Origin: an uncultured Clostridium sp.
GTDB taxonomy: Bacteria > Bacillota > Clostridia > Clostridiales > Clostridiaceae
NCBI GenBank assembly: GCA_903789665.1
Contig: CAIFEX010000010.1
Location: 1 to 64,000 of the forward strand
DNA length: 64,000 bases
Direction: 5' to 3'
In this document: in pieces, positions 54,014-63,212 of the stretch
Layout of the letters: the number at the start of each line of letters is the position of its first letter
Numbering within the stretch: position 1 is the stretch's first letter
Notes under the pieces: model-generated
Told to the model about the DNA's origin: nothing
What the model saw: only the letters and a program-made list of their open reading frames with translations
The model's database searches: none
Made by a program: the position numbers and the translations under genes

Positions 54014-56119
54014 TTAAGAATACACGCATTTACTGTTTCTATTAGATATTCTATCTGCTCTTTCTGCAGACTTTCCCTTTCCAAATCTTTCATCCAGCGA
54101 TAAATACCCTGTCACTCTTGATATACCCTGTATATTGCCGCTTCCGCATTTAGGACATATCTTCTCACCGTGCAGGTAAGTACCGCATTCTTTGCAGTAT
54201 CTTATATGGAAATTTACCCCTATATAACTTATATTGGTATTGTCATATGCATAGTTTATTATATTTCTCACAATTTCTTCAGAAGGGTAATCGTCCAGTT
54301 CCACATAACTTATATGTCCTCCATTACATAATTTGTGATACGGTGCTTCAATATCAATCTTATCTTTTATCGATATCGGAAACCCGACAGGAACATGGTA
54401 GGAATTAGTATAATAATCCTTATCTGTAATCTCCGGAATTTCACCAAATATTTTTTTATCATGAACTATAAATTTGCCACTTAGTCCCTCTGCAGGAGTA
54501 GCATAACAGCTCCAATTCAGGTGTGTTTCTTCTGTAAGTCTATCGGTATAATCCCTTATATGAGAAATTATTTTAATCCCAAGTTTTCTGGAATTCTCAT
54601 CTTCACCGTGATGTTTCCCCGTCAGTGCTACCAGTGTTTCTGCCAGGCCAATAAACCCTATTGCCCATGTACCCTGCTTTAATATAGGTTCTATGGAATC
54701 ACCGTCTTTTAAATTTTCAGATCCCTTCATAAGTTTCTGTCCTGCAACAAAGGGCAGATCCCTTACTTTCAATCTCTTTAAAACGCCATATCTATGCATG
54801 AGAGCTTCTTTGCAAAGTTCCAGCCTCTTATCCAGGATCCTAAAAAATTTACTCACATTTCTCTTCGAAATAATACCAATACGCGGCAAATTTATAGTAA
54901 CCGGAGCTATGTTTCCCCTTCCCTCGGGGCCCGGATCTCCATTTACATTGGAGCAAACATAAGTTCTGCATCCCATAGTAGCAGGTAAAATCCCCTTGTC
55001 ATAATACAACTTGTTAAAATCCGCATCTAAATTCATAAAAGTTGGGTTCATTCTCCTTGAAGCCACCCTACACGCTATTTTGAAAAGATAATAATAGGGA
55101 TCTCCCTCATTTTTATTTACACCTTTTTTAACTCTGAATATTATGTTGGGGAATATGGGCTGTTCGCCTTTTCCAAGTCCTTTTTCGTATTCAAGTAAAA
55201 ATATTTCACATATCAAAGCTGCATCCTTTGATCTGGGTATACCTATATTTATAGAACTAAAAGGTACCTGAGAACCAGCTCTTGAGTGCATCGTATTTAA
55301 ATTATAAATTATTCCCTGCATTGCCTGTTCAATACTTCTTCTCAACTTTCTATTCAAGATCCCGCTTATCTTGCTCTCTTTCACTCCTACAGATTTTAAA
55401 TTCTCATTTATTTCCTCTCTGGTAGGCTCAACAAAAACAGCCATATCGTTGTCAAAATCCGGATGAGATTGTCCTCCAAACATATCATTTTGAGATGATT
55501 GCAGAAGTATACAGGAAAGTTCCGCAGCAGATTCTATTCTCTTGGGAGGTCTTATATTCCCATATCCTGTATTGAAACCTTTTAAAAGCATTCTTCTAGT
55601 TGGTATGTGAAGACAATTTACAGTAAGATTATAAGAATCCAGATCATGATAATATATATCTCCATTTTCATGAGCTCTGGCAAGATATTTGGGCATAGTA
55701 GCCAGATTATGCCATTTATTGGATTCGCTTGCTATTCTCAAAAGCTTTGCACTAAAATTATTGCCGACATTTGCATTATCCCTGTCTGTTTGAATTCCTA
55801 TTTTATCTATGGTCTTCATGAGATCAGACTTTATCTCTCTTATATCATTTCTTTCTTTTCTGTAATTTGAATAAGCTAATCCTATTTTTAAATAGCCCCT
55901 TTTCATAAGCACTTTTTCAACCACATTCTGTATATCTTCTACATCTATCTCTTCCAGATTCAGTTTCTCCAAATGCTGTATGACTTCCTGGGTTAAATCA
56001 ATAAACTCACTTTCTTTTAATTCACGGCCTATTTCTTCAGAAGCACTTTTTATAGCATTAGTGATCTTAACAGAGTCAAAATCAACCTTTCTTCCATCTC
56101 TTTTCACAACATGTAGCAT
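54014..56119 (-). CDS. nrdD: Class III (anaerobic) ribonucleotide reductase
   Basis: NrdD reduces ribonucleoside triphosphates to deoxyribonucleotides without oxygen, using formate and a glycyl radical. The 701-residue protein has an N-terminal ATP-cone (KRDGRKVDFDSVKITNAIKSA, about residues 1-95) for allosteric control, and then the ten-stranded barrel. The C-terminal zinc site (CKECGTYLHGEKICPKCGSGN) and the radical loop RVTGYLSLDERFG follow, with the radical Gly near residue 671. It is followed by nrdG. An NrdR box and a promoter lie directly upstream. Confidence 0.97.
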   Translation of the reverse strand: MLHVVKRDGRKVDFDSVKITNAIKSASEEIGRELKESEFIDLTQEVIQHLEKLNLEEIDVEDIQNVVEKVLMKRGYLKIGLAYSNYRKERNDIREIKSDLMKTIDKIGIQTDRDNANVGNNFSAKLLRIASESNKWHNLATMPKYLARAHENGDIYYHDLDSYNLTVNCLHIPTRRMLLKGFNTGYGNIRPPKRIESAAELSCILLQSSQNDMFGGQSHPDFDNDMAVFVEPTREEINENLKSVGVKESKISGILNRKLRRSIEQAMQGIIYNLNTMHSRAGSQVPFSSINIGIPRSKDAALICEIFLLEYEKGLGKGEQPIFPNIIFRVKKGVNKNEGDPYYYLFKIACRVASRRMNPTFMNLDADFNKLYYDKGILPATMGCRTYVCSNVNGDPGPEGRGNIAPVTINLPRIGIISKRNVSKFFRILDKRLELCKEALMHRYGVLKRLKVRDLPFVAGQKLMKGSENLKDGDSIEPILKQGTWAIGFIGLAETLVALTGKHHGEDENSRKLGIKIISHIRDYTDRLTEETHLNWSCYATPAEGLSGKFIVHDKKIFGEIPEITDKDYYTNSYHVPVGFPISIKDKIDIEAPYHKLCNGGHISYVELDDYPSEEIVRNIINYAYDNTNISYIGVNFHIRYCKECGTYLHGEKICPKCGSGNIQGISRVTGYLSLDERFGKGKSAERADRISNRNSKCVYS

Positions 56120-56135
56120 ATATAATACCTCCTGA

Positions 56136-56151
56136 CCACTATATATTGTGT
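56136..56151 (-). promoter_or_regulatory. NrdR box upstream of nrdD
   Basis: On the minus strand ACACAATATATAGTGG matches the NrdR consensus ACACWATATATWGTGT in 15 of 16 positions. It lies between the -10 box and the ribosome binding site, where a repressor would block transcription. A second, poorer copy may overlap the promoter, as NrdR sites usually come in pairs. Confidence 0.85.
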
Positions 56152-56164
56152 ATCCACTCGATTT

Positions 56165-56193
56165 ATTATACTATAGCATATTTTAAAAATCAA
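56165..56193 (-). promoter_or_regulatory. Sigma-A promoter of nrdDG
   Basis: On the minus strand TTGATT, 17 bases, TATAAT. The transcript should start just before the NrdR box. Confidence 0.75.
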
Positions 56194-56266
56194 TTTTCAA
56201 ATTTCAAGAATAAGAATCAAAATAATGATAAAACTAATAAAAGCTTAGTTTTTAGGAGGACTTTAT

Positions 56267-56449
56267 ATGATTGGTAAAATAATAGATTTAAATGCTGCAG
56301 AAGCACTAATAAGTTTCAAAGATGGAGCCACAGCTTACACAAACATTTCCCGGCTACCTCCTAATATAAAAATAGGAGATACAATAAATGTAAACCCAAG
56401 CCTTCCATTTACGTTAAATGACAAACTTAAAAATACTTTTTTTCTTTAG
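56267..56449 (+). CDS. Small DUF3006-like beta-barrel protein
   Basis: A 60-residue protein behind a very good ribosome binding site (TTAGGAGGACTTTAT then ATG). The pattern GKIIDLNAAEALISFKDGATAYTNISRLPPNIKIGDTINV resembles DUF3006, a family of small barrels found across Firmicutes, but the match is by eye. It is divergent from nrdD and convergent with the ferredoxin gene. Function unknown. Confidence 0.7.
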   Translation: MIGKIIDLNAAEALISFKDGATAYTNISRLPPNIKIGDTINVNPSLPFTLNDKLKNTFFL

Positions 56450-56461
56450 AACATCTTAAAA

Positions 56462-56492
56462 GGAGTGCTGAAAATTATTCCTGCAGCACTCC
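56462..56492 (-). terminator. Terminator after the ferredoxin gene
   Basis: GGAGTGCTG pairs with CAGCACTCC (9 bp). On the minus strand TTTT follows, so it serves the ferredoxin gene at 56527; it may also end the convergent small gene. Confidence 0.8.
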
Positions 56493-56526
56493 CTACCAGA
56501 TTCAACATTTAATTATAATTCACTCT

Positions 56527-56715
56527 TTATTCCACAGTTATAGCAGAAACCGGACAATTTTCCTCTGCCTCTTTTGCTGAATCCTGAACTTCTTCTGGTA
56601 CTTCACCGGTAATTGCAACTGCCTTCCCATCATCATCCATTTTAAATACTTCAGGACATGTACTTGGACATAATCCACATCCTACACATACATCTTTATC
56701 AACTACTGCTTTCAT
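56527..56715 (-). CDS. Single-cluster ferredoxin
   Basis: A 62-residue electron carrier. The ligand pattern CVGCGLC (residues 10-16) with the distant Cys in NCPVSAI (Cys 54) fits one [4Fe-4S] cluster; the extra Cys 20 may form a disulfide or be redundant. The acidic middle (VPEEVQDSAKEAEE) is typical of single-cluster ferredoxins of Thermotoga and Clostridium type. The ribosome binding site lies inside a hairpin (separate entry). It follows the mrp gene by about 110 bases. Confidence 0.93.
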   Translation of the reverse strand: MKAVVDKDVCVGCGLCPSTCPEVFKMDDDGKAVAITGEVPEEVQDSAKEAEENCPVSAITVE

Positions 56716-56721
56716 AATATA

Positions 56722-56740
56722 CTCCTGTTAAATAACAGGA
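56722..56740 (-). promoter_or_regulatory. Hairpin covering the ferredoxin ribosome binding site
   Basis: On the minus strand TCCTGTTA pairs with TAACAGGA (8 bp), and the right arm contains the AGGAG Shine-Dalgarno sequence seven bases before ATG. Folding would hide the ribosome binding site. This could provide translational control or act only as a weak stem. Confidence 0.55.
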
Positions 56741-56826
56741 TGTTCACCTCTTTTTTATAATTTAATAATAAAATATTTTCACTAGTATTGTTCCCACAAA
56801 ATCAATTTATTATATCTGCCTTCAAA

Positions 56827-57675
56827 TCATTTCAACAAAGTTATAAAATTATTCAATAGATCATCATAATCAGGCAAGCTTTTTATGTAACTTTCCGCCC
56901 TTCCACTTTCCATGCTCTCCACCAGTCCAGAATTTACAGGCATTTCCCCCAATAGTTTTAAGCCAAGATATCGAGCCTGTTCCTCTGCAGATTTTTTGCT
57001 AAACAGCTTTATCTTTTTTCCACAGCTGCTGCACCTAATATAAGACATATTTTCCACTACACCTATGATATCTACGCCAATTTTTTCGGCCATTATAACT
57101 ACTTTTTTTACTATCATCGATACCATATCCTGAGGAGTAGATACTATAACTATTCCCTGCAGTGGAAATTCCTGCATTATAGTAAGAGCTACATCTCCTG
57201 TTCCAGGCGGCATATCTACAAGGAGATAGTCTAAATCTCCCCAATCGGTATCAGAATACATTTGTTTTAGTACGCCTACTATCATAGGTCCTCTCCAGAT
57301 AACAGGCTGTTCTTCCCTTTCTGTCAAAAGATTTAAGGATATAACTTTTATTCCCATAGAAGTTTCTACAGGTAAAAATTTTACCTGCTGCTCCCCATCA
57401 ATTGGAACTATATCTGCCCTTTCATCATTTATTCCAAAAAATCTCGGCATGGATGGTCCTGTTATATCACCGTCAAGTACTCCCACTTTATAACCTGCAC
57501 TTCTCAATTTTACAGCCAGTATACCTGTAACTGTTGATTTTCCCACTCCTCCTTTTCCACTCATAACACTTATTATATGTTTTATTTTGCCATATTTCGG
57601 TAATAAAAAATTACATTCACCTTGATCTTTACTTCTGCATGCCGTCTTAATTGAACAATTATCACAATTACTCAT
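56827..57675 (-). CDS. Mrp/NBP35-type Fe-S cluster carrier ATPase
   Basis: A 282-residue P-loop ATPase of the Mrp/ApbC/NBP35 family, which carries and delivers iron-sulfur clusters. The deviant Walker A SGKGGVGKST (near residue 40), DGDITGPSMPR and DMPPGTGDVALT are clear. The bridging Cys pair is in RCSSCGKK, near residue 220. The N-terminus CDNCSIKTACRSKDQGEC carries four cysteines and looks like the extra NBP35 cluster site. It is upstream of the ferredoxin gene, a plausible partner or client. Confidence 0.94.
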   Translation of the reverse strand: MSNCDNCSIKTACRSKDQGECNFLLPKYGKIKHIISVMSGKGGVGKSTVTGILAVKLRSAGYKVGVLDGDITGPSMPRFFGINDERADIVPIDGEQQVKFLPVETSMGIKVISLNLLTEREEQPVIWRGPMIVGVLKQMYSDTDWGDLDYLLVDMPPGTGDVALTIMQEFPLQGIVIVSTPQDMVSMIVKKVVIMAEKIGVDIIGVVENMSYIRCSSCGKKIKLFSKKSAEEQARYLGLKLLGEMPVNSGLVESMESGRAESYIKSLPDYDDLLNNFITLLK

Positions 57676-57757
57676 TTTTCCCCTCCTTAATTATAGAAAC
57701 AAATTGCCCTCAACCATCTCTTTCACAATAGCACTATTATTAAAACAAAAAAGCTTT

Positions 57758-58603
57758 TTAAAAACTCCCGGGTTTATTTTTATAAACTTCTATATCCCAT
57801 CCAGCACCATTATAATTGTCATATGCATAATATATTTTTTCACTTTTATCTTTCCTATTCCAGAATGTAATAGTCGCTTTATACAGTGTAGACTTATATC
57901 CCTCAGTTTTTATAGTAACCCACACATCGTATTTATCCTTGTCATTGTTTCCAATGCCGGCGTTTTTATACTTATCGTTTAAATCCGACTTAAATTCCTC
58001 TACTTCCGTAGACAATATAAATCTAGCTCCATCTATATCGTCTTTAAAATTTATTCCTATCTTTTCATTTTTATTTTTACCTTGAAAATACTCATCTAAA
58101 GCCTTCATAATCGATCCATAATAAACTTGCTTGAAATTATTTGGCGGCATTCTTATGTTCCAGAAATTGTTAATTATATCACTATCTATTCTCTTAGATA
58201 TGATATATATTTGATTATTACTATAGAGGTTCCCCCCATCTTTTTTATCAAGACCGGCTACATATTTAAATCTATGTACCTTATTATTTCCCTCATATAT
58301 TTCAAAAACATAGTCTGGCTGCAGTGAAGATTTTTTCGATACTTTCTTGCCTGAAGACAATATATCATATAGATCTTTAATCGCATTTTGATCAGTAACC
58401 ACAAATTTGAATCCCTGATCTCTCATATTCTGAATAACTATTTTATCAACTCTCTCTTCCCTTATGTATTCAAAATCTGAATTCTTCAAGCCGGTTTTAA
58501 CCTTAAGTCTATCCAATTCATCACATCCAGCAGACAAAACAGCCACCGTTAAAATAATCAATACTAAAAATACACTTAATCCCCTTCTAGTGTTATGCTG
58601 CAA
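57758..58603 (-). CDS. Lipoprotein of unknown function
   Basis: I do not recognise this 281-residue protein. It has a signal sequence with an Arg pair near the N-terminus and a lipobox LSAGC (Cys near residue 27), so it is a membrane-anchored surface lipoprotein. The mature part is a mix of strands and helices with no motif known to me, rich in Lys, Asn and Asp. I start at the TTG at 58601-58603, six bases after AGGTG; an in-frame TTG five codons upstream is the alternative. A hairpin GCAGGTAA with TTACCTGC (58643-58669) lies just upstream. Confidence 0.75.
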   Translation of the reverse strand: MQHNTRRGLSVFLVLIILTVAVLSAGCDELDRLKVKTGLKNSDFEYIREERVDKIVIQNMRDQGFKFVVTDQNAIKDLYDILSSGKKVSKKSSLQPDYVFEIYEGNNKVHRFKYVAGLDKKDGGNLYSNNQIYIISKRIDSDIINNFWNIRMPPNNFKQVYYGSIMKALDEYFQGKNKNEKIGINFKDDIDGARFILSTEVEEFKSDLNDKYKNAGIGNNDKDKYDVWVTIKTEGYKSTLYKATITFWNRKDKSEKIYYAYDNYNGAGWDIEVYKNKPGSF

Positions 58604-58720
58604 TTTACTCACCTGCAATTAAAAAATATTATCAATTTTATAGCAGGTAAACATTAAGGACTTACCTGCTTTCTACTGTAAAAAAATCTATGAACATTAT
58701 AACATATTTGCGACAAAAAA

Positions 58721-58753
58721 ATCCCCTTTCATGCAATTAAACCTGAAAGGGAT
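58721..58753 (-). terminator. Terminator after the gene at 58770
   Basis: On the minus strand ATCCCTTTCA pairs with TGAAAGGGGAT with one bulged base, followed by seven Ts. It lies 17 bases after the stop codon. Confidence 0.9.
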
Positions 58754-58769
58754 ACAACAGATATCCTTA

Positions 58770-59360
58770 TTATTTATATTCTAAATTTTTCACAATAGTT
58801 TCAAACACAGTGGGCATGTTTTCTTTAAAATCCATATCTTTTACAAAAAAAGAGAATCTGCAAAATTGCTTTCCCTCTGCTATAAAATACTCCATACATC
58901 TATAACTGTCTCCATTCTCCTTAACAATAGTATATTTAACCAGATAACCATCTTTGCCATTTACATCGACGTCACCTATATTGTAACTTTCATATAAATT
59001 CTGTTTTTCAGATACAATTTTACTATTTTGTAGAAACAATTTTAAATTCCCCTGTAGATTCCACACTTGAACAAAGCCGTGTATTTTACCATCAGTGCTT
59101 TTGAAATCACTGTGGTATATTATTTCATCTCCTGACATATCCTGTACTTTACAATTCCAATTGGAAGGTAATTTATATCTCAATTTATCATTCAGCCCGC
59201 TATATTGAGTCAGTGATTTTATATCGTTTTGCATCAAAGCTGTATGTTTCAACTTCGTATCAAAATTCTTCTCAACTCCAAAGAGAATCACCATAAGTCC
59301 TACTACAATTATTATAACTCCAAGTTTTCTTCTGTCCACAGATACTATTTTCATAAACAT
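58770..59360 (-). CDS. Membrane-anchored protein of unknown function
   Basis: A 196-residue protein with one N-terminal membrane helix (about residues 13-28, VIIIVVGLMVILFGV) and an extracellular remainder with no motif I know. The mature part has repeated strands with aromatic residues (GFVQVWNLQGNLKLFLQ, GYLVKYTIVKENGDSYRCMEYFIAEG), suggesting a single beta-rich domain of a PsbP-like or similar shape. It follows the large gene at 59373 by 12 bases, so both are probably one operon ending in the terminator at 58721. The ribosome binding site is modest (CAGGATATT then ATG). Confidence 0.75.
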   Translation of the reverse strand: MFMKIVSVDRRKLGVIIIVVGLMVILFGVEKNFDTKLKHTALMQNDIKSLTQYSGLNDKLRYKLPSNWNCKVQDMSGDEIIYHSDFKSTDGKIHGFVQVWNLQGNLKLFLQNSKIVSEKQNLYESYNIGDVDVNGKDGYLVKYTIVKENGDSYRCMEYFIAEGKQFCRFSFFVKDMDFKENMPTVFETIVKNLEYK

Positions 59361-59372
59361 AATATCCTGATA

Positions 59373-60611
59373 TTATTTCTTCACAGGTATTACAACTGTA
59401 TTTGTTTTAAAATCATAAAACATCAGCCAATATCCTATTTTGTCTTTATCTCTTAAAGACACCCATGTAACAAACCCAGATTTACCACCATAAGGCTGAT
59501 CTCTTTTATCTTTCGTACCTAGAATCCCATATATCAAATATTTTACTCTCCCTTTTTTATCACATTTGTACCCTGACAAATAATGACAGTGTTTCTTTAT
59601 ATAAGGATAATAGCTCATCATAGGATAATATATTAAGGCATATTTATTGTAATCATTCATATTATACATATCTTCCATGGAATTAACCGGTATCTTATAC
59701 CATCTGCACCTTTTCAGTTCATTACATATACTTTTAGTTTCCTTGAATCCATTCATCAAGTTATTAAAAAAATCCCCTTCCGGTCCCTGAGGATAATTTC
59801 CAGGCTGGCTTATTCCCTTTGCCTTTTTACATTTGTGTCTTTTTAACTCAGCCTCTTTATAGGACTCAGTTACAGAATTATCTACATATATGGGACTGTC
59901 TCCTTCATTCCCAACTTCCAGATCTTTTTTAATTTTTGATTCCAAAGAATCTTCAGCAGTCCTTTTATTATCTTCTTCCGGAATTTCCCCACTTTCAGGA
60001 ATTTTTTTACCTTTGTCTTCTTCATCCACATGATTCTTTTCCATATCTTCTTCATCTTTTTTAACCTTTTCTATACTCTCTTCGTATTTGTCAAATATGC
60101 TCTTGCTGTCAACCTCGGATGCACCGCCATTATCCAGCTCTTCAACCTTATTGTCTTCTTCTCCTTCCGGACTTTCTTTTCTGTTTTCTATAATAGCAAA
60201 ATCTTTCCATTTCGGTATTTCAGTACTTGCAAACCCGCTCATTACAGATATTATGTTATTATCTAATATTCTGACTATGGCAGCCCCTGACACTCTATCC
60301 ATGGATATTCCGCTGCCGGCCACATCATCTATAGGATATTCATAACACACATCTGCTCTTCCATAATCATCTATGTTCATTTCACCTATTTTAATTATAT
60401 TTTTCATATCTCTTTTATTACATATAAGTATCATATAATAGGGTGTTTTTTCTTTTTTTAAATTTTGTACATAATAGGATATTTTGCACTTGTCATTTTT
60501 CATCTCCAATTTTGCATACCCTGAAGCAATTTTATCAGAAGCCAAAGAGTATCCTTTTTCATCTTCTTGTAATATTATAAAATATCTACTATAACTCTTT
60601 TTTTGTGCCAA
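59373..60611 (-). CDS. Clostridial protein of unknown function with acidic linker
   Basis: A 412-residue protein in three parts. Residues 1 to about 145 form a beta-rich domain (YFIILQEDEKGYSLASDKIASGYAKLEM). A long Glu/Lys/Asp-rich linker (about 150-265) is probably unstructured. The C-terminal domain, about 270-412, contains CNELKRCRWYKIPVNSMEDMY and GFVTWVSLRDKDKIGYWLMFYD. Similar proteins occur upstream of sporulation or ksgA regions in clostridia, but no function is known to me. I start at the TTG at 60609-60611, nine bases after TGGAGG; the frame extends 34 codons further upstream without a ribosome binding site. No signal peptide is evident. Confidence 0.75.
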   Translation of the reverse strand: MAQKKSYSRYFIILQEDEKGYSLASDKIASGYAKLEMKNDKCKISYYVQNLKKEKTPYYMILICNKRDMKNIIKIGEMNIDDYGRADVCYEYPIDDVAGSGISMDRVSGAAIVRILDNNIISVMSGFASTEIPKWKDFAIIENRKESPEGEEDNKVEELDNGGASEVDSKSIFDKYEESIEKVKKDEEDMEKNHVDEEDKGKKIPESGEIPEEDNKRTAEDSLESKIKKDLEVGNEGDSPIYVDNSVTESYKEAELKRHKCKKAKGISQPGNYPQGPEGDFFNNLMNGFKETKSICNELKRCRWYKIPVNSMEDMYNMNDYNKYALIYYPMMSYYPYIKKHCHYLSGYKCDKKGRVKYLIYGILGTKDKRDQPYGGKSGFVTWVSLRDKDKIGYWLMFYDFKTNTVVIPVKK

Positions 60612-60722
60612 TTTCCTATACCTCCATATATTATATTCATTATAATATATGAAGTAACTTTCAAAAAGTGAACAAATAGTTTTAACTTCTATACAAAAAT
60701 CACATCTTAACATTCATAATTT

Positions 60723-61559
60723 TTAGCATATCTCATATATACAGTCAGATAATCTGCCAAATTCCTGCAGTGATAATGTCTCCCCTCTCCTTTTAGGGTC
60801 AATTCCGGACTCTTTAAAGGCTTCCTCCATATTTTTCGGGGATATATTTAAAACTTTTACAGCATTTCGAAGAGTTTTCCTTCTCATGTTGAAAGCACAT
60901 CTAACAACCTTAAAAAATAATTTTTCATCTTTGACCCTAACTCTGGGAATATGTAATTTAATTAATTTTATGACTATTGAATCCACTTTAGGCCTGGGTA
61001 TAAACGAAGAAGGTTTCACTTTCCCTATAACCTCGACATCACAGTAATATTGAACAAGTACGGACAATGCACCATATTCCTTACAATTAGGTTTTGCCGC
61101 GATTCTCTCTCCCACTTCTTTTTGTATCATCACAGTAAAAGTTTTAAAATTATAGTGTTTATTCAACAGTTTTGTAATAACAGGTGTTGTAAGATAGTAT
61201 GGTAGATTTGCCACAATTTTTACACTATCTGTACCGTTTGTTATATTGAAAAAATCCACTTTCAGTACATCTTCATGTATTAACTGAAAATTATCAAACA
61301 TCTTTAGTTCTTCTTTCAAAATAGGAATTAAATCATTGTCAATTTCAATGGCAATCACCATTTTTGCAGCTTTTAAAAGTTCCCGTGTCAAAGTTCCAAT
61401 TCCCGGGCCTATTTCTATAACCACATCTTTTTTATTTATTTCCGCACCGCTTATTATATCCTGCAGTACTGAGGTATTTGTCAAAAAATTTTGGCCCAGT
61501 GACTTTGAAAATCTAAAACCATATTTCTTCACTATATCCTCTGTAGATAAATTATCCAT
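60723..61559 (-). CDS. ksgA: 16S rRNA dimethyladenosine transferase KsgA (RsmA)
   Basis: KsgA dimethylates two adjacent adenines in the 3' hairpin of 16S rRNA during small-subunit assembly. The 278-residue protein has SLGQNFLTN at the N-terminus, the SAM motif [15 protein letters not shown], and the catalytic [17 protein letters not shown] and the helical C-terminal domain follow. AGGGTGG precedes ATG. It follows rnmV by 11 bases, the usual rnmV-ksgA pair of Firmicutes. Confidence 0.97.
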   Translation of the reverse strand: MDNLSTEDIVKKYGFRFSKSLGQNFLTNTSVLQDIISGAEINKKDVVIEIGPGIGTLTRELLKAAKMVIAIEIDNDLIPILKEELKMFDNFQLIHEDVLKVDFFNITNGTDSVKIVANLPYYLTTPVITKLLNKHYNFKTFTVMIQKEVGERIAAKPNCKEYGALSVLVQYYCDVEVIGKVKPSSFIPRPKVDSIVIKLIKLHIPRVRVKDEKLFFKVVRCAFNMRRKTLRNAVKVLNISPKNMEEAFKESGIDPKRRGETLSLQEFGRLSDCIYEIC

Positions 61560-61570
61560 ATTGTCCCACC

Positions 61571-62116
61571 CTACTTATCCCTCTCATTAATTTTATCAAC
61601 AGCCATCTTCAATTCTTCTCTTTTTATTCCGTAATTATTTAACCTAAATAAAAACTGAGAAGTATTGCAATATCCTATACCCAGTTCTTTCCCCAGCCTA
61701 TCTCTTTTTTTCTTAGAATTTAACTCTCCTGTAAGTCCCCAAAATATCATATCGTTTATATCAAATTCACTTCTCTTTTTCTTCAACTCACATTTTGCAT
61801 TTTTCAAAGCGCTCATTATAGTTTCCGGAAGTGCATTTTCAACCCCTACATTGCCATTTTTTATCCCATCTTCCTGAGATATATATGCATGCTTTATTCC
61901 CCGGACTCTTCTTGAAATAATTTTTCTTATTTTCTCCCCTGCAAAATCTGGATCGGTAAAAACTATAACCCCCTGCCTTTTCTGGGCTTCTCTTATCCTA
62001 TCTATGATCGTTTCATTTATTCCAAATCCACCTACAGCTATGAGTTCTGCATCTACAGCCCTTTTAACCGCTCTTACATCATCCTTTCCTTCAACTACTA
62101 CAACTTCTTTAATCAT
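61571..62116 (-). CDS. rnmV: Ribonuclease M5
   Basis: RNase M5 matures the ends of 5S rRNA. The 181-residue protein is a TOPRIM enzyme with the conserved Glu in [22 protein letters not shown] and the DxD-type [16 protein letters not shown]-terminal 5S rRNA-binding part follows. I use the ATG at 62114-62116 behind AGAGGAGGAAGC. A longer frame would start inside the yabE terminator. The gene order yabE, rnmV, ksgA is conserved in Gram-positive bacteria. Confidence 0.96.
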   Translation of the reverse strand: MIKEVVVVEGKDDVRAVKRAVDAELIAVGGFGINETIIDRIREAQKRQGVIVFTDPDFAGEKIRKIISRRVRGIKHAYISQEDGIKNGNVGVENALPETIMSALKNAKCELKKKRSEFDINDMIFWGLTGELNSKKKRDRLGKELGIGYCNTSQFLFRLNNYGIKREELKMAVDKINERDK

Positions 62117-62143
62117 AAGCTTCCTCCTCTGTATGTTATTCAA

Positions 62144-62166
62144 AGAAAAAAAGGAGCATCTGCTCC
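62144..62166 (-). terminator. Terminator between yabE and rnmV
   Basis: On the minus strand GGAGCA-GA-TGCTCC is followed by seven Ts. It overlaps the last base of the yabE stop codon, so yabE and rnmV can be expressed as separate units or with read-through. Confidence 0.88.
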
Positions 62167-63212
62167 TACCCAATTACATAGACATCAACCCACTTCACAC
62201 CCCAATTGCTGGCTTCCGAGTTTGAATTGAAAAACAAATCGACTCTATTGCCTTTAATGGCTCCTCCTGTATCTTCCGCTACGGCATAACCATAGCCTTC
62301 CACATAAAGCTTTGTGCCAAGTGGTATTACTCTAGGATCAACCGCTATGGAACTATATTTTTCAGTATCTCTCCTCGCTACAGTTCCCGAAGCAGTTATA
62401 CCAAATGCTGGATCTCCAGGCCTCTTGCCTGTACTTTGATAATCTGCAGTATATGCAGTAGCCTTCATTTTAACGGATCTGGCATAATCAATACTTTCTC
62501 CTCTAGAAAGAGTATTGCCAGTCAATGTACCTACGGCCACTACTTTTTTCACGGGTTCTTTTTTTACAATTTCTCTCATTGTCTTTCTTGAAACTTCTTT
62601 TCCATTTTCATATGTCACTCTAGTTACAATCTCTTTTTCACCATTTTGTCCTTCTTGTAAAAGTTTTTTATCGCCGTATTTAATCTGTGCATCATTTTTT
62701 AAAACTGTTTCATACTTTATGGCTCTGCTTTCTTTCAAGTCTTTAATCTGAACCCTAGTCACCACTATTTTCATGCCTCTTAAAATGGCATGTTCTCTGG
62801 ATGGATATACCCTATCCAGATTAGAAATTCTAATATTTTCACTTTTTAATAATTTTTCAACACTATCTTCTGCTGACTCCGTGCTTAATTTTTTTCCATC
62901 AACTTCTACTTCAACCCTTACAGCTCTCTTAATCGTCAGCTTGCTTTTATCCTTAACTTTGCTGTCTAGACTAGGTACTACCTTATCCCTTGGCCCTATC
63001 TTAATTCCATTGCTGGCCAAAACCTTTCTATAGCTGTGACCAAGTGTAACAGCTTTTATATTTTTACCATCTACCGAAATTGTCACCGTTTTTCTCATGT
63101 TAAACATCACTAAGGTTAAAATGACTAAACTTATAGATATAACAAATTCCATTTCTATTTTAGGACCACGGGGAAAATATTTCTTCAAGCAAGTTCCAAA
63201 CTTCTCCACCAT
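62166..63212 (-). CDS. yabE: YabE-like cell wall protein (DUF348, G5 and 3D domains)
   Basis: A 348-residue exported protein resembling YabE of Bacillus and the resuscitation-promoting factor family. An N-terminal membrane anchor or signal (about residues 22-38) is followed by two DUF348 repeats, a G5 domain (about 180-250; QEGQNGEKEIVTRVTYENGKEV) and a C-terminal 3D domain. The 3D domain carries the Asp triad in KMKATAYTAD, IAVDPRVIPLGTKLYVEGYG and GNRVDLFFNS. 3D domains are lytic transglycosylase-like, so peptidoglycan remodelling is the probable role. The start is the ATG at 63210-63212 after GAGGAGG. Confidence 0.92.
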   Translation of the reverse strand: MVEKFGTCLKKYFPRGPKIEMEFVISISLVILTLVMFNMRKTVTISVDGKNIKAVTLGHSYRKVLASNGIKIGPRDKVVPSLDSKVKDKSKLTIKRAVRVEVEVDGKKLSTESAEDSVEKLLKSENIRISNLDRVYPSREHAILRGMKIVVTRVQIKDLKESRAIKYETVLKNDAQIKYGDKKLLQEGQNGEKEIVTRVTYENGKEVSRKTMREIVKKEPVKKVVAVGTLTGNTLSRGESIDYARSVKMKATAYTADYQSTGKRPGDPAFGITASGTVARRDTEKYSSIAVDPRVIPLGTKLYVEGYGYAVAEDTGGAIKGNRVDLFFNSNSEASNWGVKWVDVYVIG

